Position numbers and translations under genes: made by a program. Positions 58,576-64,000 of a stretch of 64,000 bases of DNA are shown here, one piece after another. Position 1 is the stretch's first letter, and every line of letters begins with the position of its first letter. The notes below the pieces were generated by a model, which ran no database searches, was not told the origin of the DNA, and saw only the letters and a program-made list of their open reading frames with translations. Origin of the DNA: Microthyrium microscopicum (lineage: Eukaryota > Ascomycota > Dothideomycetes > Microthyriales > Microthyriaceae); contig MU004235.1 of assembly GCA_010405405.1 (NCBI GenBank), forward strand, positions 1,192,538 to 1,256,537, written 5' to 3'.

Positions 58576-60084
58576 TTAAGTCGACGCACTGGCCGAACCT
58601 CCACCAACGGGCAAAATCGCCACGAACTCCCCACGTTCCTTCGGCAATCTTCCCAACGCCCCCTTCTTCCCAGTCGGTGTATTCACAGGTCCGACTATAC
58701 TGCAACCACCCTTTAGCGGCCCTGCCGCACGGCACCGCGAACACCGGAACCCAGGTTTTTTGAGAACATTTCTCGCCTCCGAAATGTATGCTCGGCACAC
58801 ATAACCCCTAAGCTGGCAACGCTTACAAGCGTCATCACCAGTCAGAGTCTCACCAGCATCCGTCTCTTCTATACGACCGATATGAGTCGCCTTACGCTTC
58901 TGGTCGGGCGACATGGCCTCCCACTGGTCAACGGTCACTGACCAGAAATAATCTGGTACGAGAGGGCGACTCAAAACATCGCTGCTCTCGTGAAAATGCC
59001 AAGGGATTTTCTTGACCAAACCGCAGGCCTTGGCAACGGCCATGGCCTTTGAGTTAAAAGACCCAACCGGGCCTAAAGAGGAGGCCTCTGCGATAGCGGC
59101 TGCTGCGCGAGCTGCAAGTGAGGCTTTTGCAGCTTCAACTTCCTCGTCGAAGTCTGCATAGGTGGTGCTATCGTGAGCACCGGCGGGAGAAATTGGGGCG
59201 GCAGGAGATGGTAGGTCGAGAGGAGACGGTGTGGCAGCACGCGCGGCAAAGAAGTTCGCAGCGCGAGAAAAAACTCCGCCAAAATACGGCACGCCGGCCA
59301 ACCAAGGAGAAGGGGGAGAGGGAGGAGGAGAGCCCCAAGGCGTCCCAGTGGAAGGAGCAGCAGAGCTCTCTCGAGAGCGGAGAGGAGAAGGAGACCGAGA
59401 AGGCACAAACAAATCGCGACCATCATCTTCGTCGTGATTGTCGTCGTAGACCAGCGTATCATCCCCATCCCCATCCCACATATACGAATCCTCCTTTTCT
59501 GCAGCAGGAGGAGCCTTTTTAAAGGCGAGCGAATCCTCCTCTTGCAAGGCAGGCAAATCGCTATCAAAATCGGCGGACAACGCCAAGGACTCTCGCCCAG
59601 AAGAACGCGAGAAAGCGGGCGAAGCAAGGTATCCGCGCTCATCCGAGAGCTCGGGCTCAGACGACGACGGTTGTTGAATTGCGCCTAGAGGCGCAACCGC
59701 GCGAGAAGACCGCTGTGGTGGTGGTGGCGGTGGTGGAGGAGAGGAGGGAGGAGTAGGTGGATTTGAGGGTGGCGAGCCCCAGACTACCGCCCATTCTTCT
59801 CGATCATCATCACTATGATATTGTCAACATCATTATTTGCGATTCAAAAGCAAAGGAACATACTCATCAGCGTCGGGAAGAACGTCCAGGAGGTCTACGC
59901 GCTTATCGTAGCGCGAACGTGTCTCTCGTCGACGGACCGTTCTAGATTCCCTGACGACCGCCGCGTAGGCTTTCAGGCCATATATCTTTTTTTTACCCTC
60001 AAAATTATGTTCGAACGGGTTGGTGCGAATATACGGCGCATCACGGCGCACTAAATGTGCTGGAGGCTGGTGATATCGAGGCAT
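58576..60084 (-). CDS. Cysteine-cluster protein with Pro-rich linker, 485 residues
   Basis: Two-exon model complement(join(58576..59812,59864..60084)). The 51-nt intron has GTATGT, a TGTTGAC branch and TAG. Exon 1 is basic (LVRRDAPYIRTNPFEHNF, RTVRRRETRSRYDKR). Exon 2 begins with acidic residues and a Pro tract of eight (PPPPPPPP), then acidic and Ala-rich regions. The C-terminal cluster is CKRCQLRGYVC, about 15 residues later FRCSRCRAAG, then GGCS; this resembles the DUF3716 pattern or a zinc knuckle but is less typical than the two genes to the left. Intact frames, normal splice signals and strong third-position GC in exon 2 suggest a working gene. Function unknown. A reversed CCAAT block lies about 260 bp upstream. 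Confidence 0.7.
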
Positions 60085-60337
60085 CTTCAAAAGTCCAATG
60101 GAAAGCTGACGTTTGTAAAGGGTGTATGAAGCTGATGTGTGTGTCGTTGAAGAGCTTCAAAATGTGGGGCAAGGGGAGGTTTTATCATGGCAACACTCCT
60201 ATCCAACCCGCACTCTTACGGAAACGAAGCCCAGTCAGTTTGGGCTATTGTTCCCTATTGAAGCCATCCCCAAGGACAACATCTTATTGTTCTTTCCTGA
60301 AGTGTGAAGTTCTGGCAAATTGTGCAAAGTTCTGCAA

Positions 60338-60359
60338 AGATGTTAGCCAATCATATGCC
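60338..60359 (+). promoter_or_regulatory. CCAAT block 7
   Basis: AGATGTTAGCCAATCATATG, nearly the same as blocks 1, 2 and 6. For the minus-strand gene starting at 60084 it lies upstream in reversed orientation, which Hap-type factors tolerate. Confidence 0.5.
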
Positions 60360-62059
60360 AGAATGTCTTCGTGGGAGCCCATTTACTGTGGGAGCGTCAA
60401 TGACGCAAGATAGCGGATATCATGAGGCGGCCCAATTGCGACGGCCTCATAATGGGACAGATCTCTTGAAGACACGGGAGGTCCACGGGTCTGTTCTTCA
60501 AGTGCTGGAGGCGTTATGAAAATCTGGAGTGCTCGCCGTTAATCTTGGAATCAGATATTGTGGAACGAGATCAACTCACCGAAAGCCACGACGATGCCGC
60601 CACCACAAGGTGTAGGACAAATGGCTACTGCGCAGTCTACTTCCAGGCCTTGGAATGGGAGAAGTCTGACCCAGTCCGATGGCACGCGACATGAATTTCG
60701 GAAGATGGTCTCCACTATACAAACTGAAGTCATCCAGATTTGGCAACCAAAATCTCGCGCCGTAAGACTAGGATTGAACCCACGAGATTGGCGACCATGT
60801 CGTCGCCCGTCTGCAAGCAAGTCAGCGGGATTCACGTAGTGTTGTCTGTTGAATGTCGACCACTTACTGGCTACTCATGAGCCCATGAAGATAAGCCATA
60901 ACAGGCTCAGAATGGGCAGTGTTCAAGATGACAGTCCGCTCGGGGCTCGTCAGGCGAATACAGATCAACCTAAGGAACTCTCTCAGCATGAGGCTTGACA
61001 AATAAGTTAGGGATATCAGACCGAATACGCACAAATGAGGACCTGATTTCCCGGGCTGCTGAGCTGCTGAGAAGTAGTGAATGCGATTTTGAATCCAGCG
61101 CCGTGAACTCAGAGGCAGTGACCGGAGATTTGATGTCAGCACCACGAAGATGATGATCAGGCCTAGAGAAGTGTGAGAATCAGTCTAAGAGTTGAACTTG
61201 GAAACAGACCTGAATAGCCTTGTACGCGCGCTGACTAGAGGTTGCTGAGCGAGTGAAGGAACTCAAAACTACGCATAGAAAGGCGTGTAAGCAATGTGGC
61301 ATACAACGTCAACATCAACGTCAAACTTACTGAATATCTCTACAAGGCAAAGCTTTGTGAAGCTCGGATGTGGAGTGAAGGTATGATGAAGAGATGTGGA
61401 GGATCTGGAGCGGCAGATGTGGTTAAATACCCATCAGGCTCCAGTCTCAACCGGTTCGAGCAGGCACTATGGTAGGCTGCATTCACTTCTCACCTTTCAG
61501 CTCACCGACTCCCTTTCTGCAGGCACTGATGTTGACGATGTCGCTGCGTGGTGGTTAGTTCCTCCCGCGTGCCGTAAGGATCAAGTTGAGCCGGTGGTGA
61601 CTGCGCTTAGCCTGCTATCTCAAGCCGTTACCTTGTATGGAAATCCAATCTTTACCCGGACGCAGCGAGATACAACACCAAAAGCAACATACCATAATAG
61701 ACAGGAGGCCACCGATATTACGGCAAGACCTTTCGAGGGAGAAGTGAACGTATCTTCTCACGCGCTTTAAACGCTGTGGGGTGATGGCGTTACACCAAGG
61801 GACGGCCATGCTGGCGGACAGTGCATCAACCAAAAGCTTTGACGAGAGAAGCACACAACATAACTCATTGTACAATTGTGCTTTTGCTGAAAATGCGGCA
61901 AGGGTCGTTGGCATGCATGGCTTCCATTGACGGCACAATGATAGAATATGGTCCTGTTGTCAGTAAGCCTATGGCTGCATGCTACCCTGTCTAACTCTGC
62001 TGGAAACAATACACCTGGGTAGCGGAAGTTCAGTGTTGTTATGATATATTTGAATTTGT

Positions 62060-62113
62060 GGGATTATCTGATTTGATCTTAAATGATCTTGGTTGATGTT
62101 AACCAATCAGAGG
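62060..62113 (+). promoter_or_regulatory. CCAAT block 8
   Basis: GATGTTAACCAATCAG at 62095-62110, preceded by TTGATCTTAAATGATCTTGG. It lies about 100 bp beyond the stop codon of the helicase gene. Confidence 0.45.
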
Positions 62114-62211
62114 GCAGCATTTTACCAATATCAGATACAGAGTAGGCAGCCCGCCAGGAGCACGGAACTCTGCGTACCAGTATCAAAAGACACACCAAGC
62201 CAAAGCAACGA

Positions 62212-64000
62212 TCAGTCAGGAAAGGCGGTGTTATGCCTCCCCTTTTCCGTAAGAATTAATGAACGCCCGATACGCGTTTTCTGGATGTGGCTCAACCCAA
62301 CAGTTCCCTGTCGAGCTCTCTTCTCTACTTGTTTAATACTAGCGACACTCGGCGACCGGGCAGCTCTTTTACGACCAGGTGGTGTGCTTGAAGTGTCTCT
62401 TGCTTGCCCGCTGGCTCTAGCCTGGGTTGAGCCGACGGGCAACTCTGCGAGAGCACTACGACGTGTAGTTCTGCTGGTAAGCGGAGATATGGGACTGCTT
62501 GGCTCAGAATCCTCAAGAATTGTGGTATCGACCATAGCCTGCGACGCACGGCGACGAGAAGGCTTGGGAGCCAGAGAAGAGGCCAACAGTCCTGGAGCTG
62601 AACTAGACATTGGCGCAGTACTAGATGTGCCCATCGCCTGAGATGGCAAGCCGCTCTGGCGACGCCGTTTTTCGTCCCGTTCGCGCGCTGTAGCTTTGAA
62701 ACGAGCCTCGATGTCAGTCTGGTCGGCTTCTCGCCGCTGTCCAATGGCCTCATCGGTGTCCTCGGCCGAGTCAATCTCAATTACTTGTCGATTGGCAGAT
62801 TGAGATGCGCTCTGGCCTCTCGTCGCCTCTTTTTGTTTCCTGCGTTCCTGCCTCTGTTGCTCGAGTTCAGTAAACCTTGTGGGTACCAGAACGGCCAACG
62901 CCTCAAGCTTTTTAAGCAGGTCTATGCTATGGTCATCATATTCATCCCAGTCATGAGGAAGAGTTGCTTGACCCTTTAACCAATCCCATTCTATTGGGGA
63001 TGGCAGGTTGCTGAGCTTAGTAGCACTAGAGAAGATATGGGCCAACTGCCATTGAGTATGACGGCTTAGCACTGTAAAAGACGATACACCATACTTAGAC
63101 ATAGCAGAGGGTGGATGTAATCTCCGTGCCCAGTCTTGCGCCCAAGCTGTAATCTCTTCTAAAGCAAACCAGCCACGACTATTGAGAGCTGGAGGTTTCA
63201 GTTCGGCCAATTTGTCTTTGCGAGGAGCAATCTCCGGAAGTAACAGGGCTGGGTTACATCTATTACAGCAAAGTAGCGGATCTCGAGCTGGTAAAGATGG
63301 CATCTGATCTTCACCAAGAAACTTCCAGATTACGACGCGGATACAATCAGCGTTTGCCAAATCATGGAACTCCTGGGGAGTTTTCGCTCGTTGCTTAGTC
63401 TCGGGTTTGGAAAAGAACTCTATCTTCTTTGACTTCTTTTGCTTCCCTACTGTATTCTGGGTTGAAGGTCCGGCCCAAGACGAACTAGCCACGGGAGATT
63501 CTGGTTCAGTAGATTCTCGTTCTACATCAGCGAGGCTATTTTCGCTAATGTCTGATACATCGCCTGGTGTCCATACTTGCGATAGAGGATGCGATGAAGC
63601 TTGCTGGGAAAGAGCCTGCTGAGACTGATGTTGTCGTTGCATAGCGCGATGCGATGAAAGCATATGACGCGTAGCAGTTTTCCGCTGGCGCGTTATAGCC
63701 GTACTGGGCTCAGGTGCATCCTGAACAGGTCGTTCTTTTGCATATTCATTATGCAAGTAATATGGGAGCCAAATTTCGACCGTACCATGGTCACCTTCAC
63801 CTCGCGCGCCACGACCAGCGCGCTGCCAGAGATCCAGCATATCGTAACCAATCGGTATTTTCCAAATGATGATAAGCATGACACCAGGAATGTGGCAGCC
63901 AAGCCCAAGACAAGTGGTCGCTACCATAATTCGAATCTCGGAGTCGGGTTTGCAGAAAGTGGTATAGCGGCGATTTTGATCATACTTGGATGACCGAGAC
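62212..64000 (-). CDS. RecQ-like helicase, C-terminal part (cut by window edge)
   Basis: The frame is open from the window edge to a stop at 62212, giving 595 visible residues; the ATPase half lies beyond 64000. Helicase motif V reads MVATTCLGLGCHIPGV and motif VI reads LWQRAGRGARGEG, as in RecQ enzymes and the telomere-linked helicases of ascomycetes and basidiomycetes. A zinc-type LLCCNRCNP follows about 180 residues later, as in that helicase group. The rest is disordered and charged, with Ser/Gln-rich (QQALSQQASSHPLSQ) and Arg-rich segments. Telomere-linked helicases lie in subtelomeres and are thought to act in telomere maintenance by recombination, so this gene supports a subtelomeric setting. 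No intron is needed in the visible part. Confidence 0.85.
   Translation of the reverse strand, partial: SRSSKYDQNRRYTTFCKPDSEIRIMVATTCLGLGCHIPGVMLIIIWKIPIGYDMLDLWQRAGRGARGEGDHGTVEIWLPYYLHNEYAKERPVQDAPEPSTAITRQRKTATRHMLSSHRAMQRQHQSQQALSQQASSHPLSQVWTPGDVSDISENSLADVERESTEPESPVASSSWAGPSTQNTVGKQKKSKKIEFFSKPETKQRAKTPQEFHDLANADCIRVVIWKFLGEDQMPSLPARDPLLCCNRCNPALLLPEIAPRKDKLAELKPPALNSRGWFALEEITAWAQDWARRLHPPSAMSKYGVSSFTVLSRHTQWQLAHIFSSATKLSNLPSPIEWDWLKGQATLPHDWDEYDDHSIDLLKKLEALAVLVPTRFTELEQQRQERRKQKEATRGQSASQSANRQVIEIDSAEDTDEAIGQRREADQTDIEARFKATARERDEKRRRQSGLPSQAMGTSSTAPMSSSAPGLLASSLAPKPSRRRASQAMVDTTILEDSEPSSPISPLTSRTTRRSALAELPVGSTQARASGQARDTSSTPPGRKRAARSPSVASIKQVEKRARQGTVGLSHIQKTRIGRSLILTEKGRHNTAFPD

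Larger units (their letters stand above)
60085..62211. other. Gene-poor stretch with unsupported frames
   Basis: About 2.1 kb. On the minus strand a leader-like region at about 61.2-61.4 kb carries several splice-like signals. It leads to a frame (61145-60864) with a hydrophobic segment LCVFGLISLTYLSSLMLREF and a GTAAGT directly after. The next frame, 60835-60551, is not joinable in phase, so I do not call a gene. The + frame at 61396-61770 is opposite this leader and unsupported. Confidence 0.3.

Noticed and set aside
59118-59688. Plus-strand frames of 84-134 codons opposite the third cysteine-cluster gene
   Set aside because: The minus strand has a spliced, continuous 485-residue product; the plus frames are shadows caused by GC-rich codons.
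60770-60800. A GGTTCAATCC sequence on the minus strand resembling a tRNA B box
   Set aside because: The flanking bases do not form a five-pair T stem, and no A box or acceptor stem pairs around it.
40000-62200. LTR retrotransposon, LINE or Polinton remains
   Set aside because: I looked for reverse transcriptase, integrase and capsid motifs and long terminal repeats in the gene-poor stretches and saw none.
62093-62641. A 182-codon plus-strand frame under the helicase gene
   Set aside because: It lies antisense to the helicase tail and has no support beyond being open.

Overview
The window is nuclear DNA of a filamentous ascomycete (Pezizomycotina). The evidence is short introns (45-67 nt) with GTAAGT-type donors and CTAAC/CTGAC branch points, a WOPR-family regulator, a Zn2Cys6 factor with a fungal transcription factor domain, an Flc/TRP-like membrane protein, and several genes with the fungal DUF3716-like cysteine pattern. 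I assembled exon structures by eye from frame continuity plus splice signals, and every multi-exon total given here is divisible by three. No tRNA, rRNA, CRISPR array or recognisable LTR/LINE element was found.

Left part, about 1-35.3 kb: ordinary gene-bearing chromosome. In order it holds a WOPR (Gti1/Pac2-type) regulator behind a long leader (+), a ferric-reductase-type oxidoreductase (-), the mitochondrial chaperone Tim8 (-), an ACT-less prephenate-dehydratase-like protein with altered catalytic motifs (+), an MCT-type MFS transporter (-), a cytochrome P450 (-), an unrecognised 548-residue protein (+), a small cysteine-containing protein (+), a nuclear-looking protein with a PCNA-box-like N-terminus (-), a Dnf1/Dnf2-type phospholipid flippase behind a pyrimidine-rich leader (+), an Flc/TRP-like membrane protein (+) and a Zn2Cys6 transcription factor (-). 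The dehydratase-like protein, transporter and P450 are adjacent and could act in one small pathway; that is inference from position only.

Right part, about 36-64 kb: a different landscape that looks subtelomeric or element-derived. It opens with an assembly gap flanked by two identical 95-bp copies of a hairpin sequence that also contains CCCTAACCCT. Next comes a complete three-exon, 1062-residue DUF6589 gene, then about 22 kb that is gene-poor and carries seven minisatellite arrays with periods of 80-98 bp, eight dispersed CCAAT-containing blocks built on GATGTTAGCCAAT, at least one decayed gene, and three genes with DUF3716-like or related cysteine clusters. The window ends inside a RecQ-like helicase resembling telomere-linked helicases.

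The main candidate for something undescribed is the DUF6589 gene with its flanking hairpin repeats. Its only three strongly family-like acidic motifs (YDN, GDQ, LEHLN) are spaced like a D-D-E nuclease triad, so the gene may be the transposase of a large fungal element whose cargo is the region to its right. The second candidate is the prephenate-dehydratase-like enzyme.
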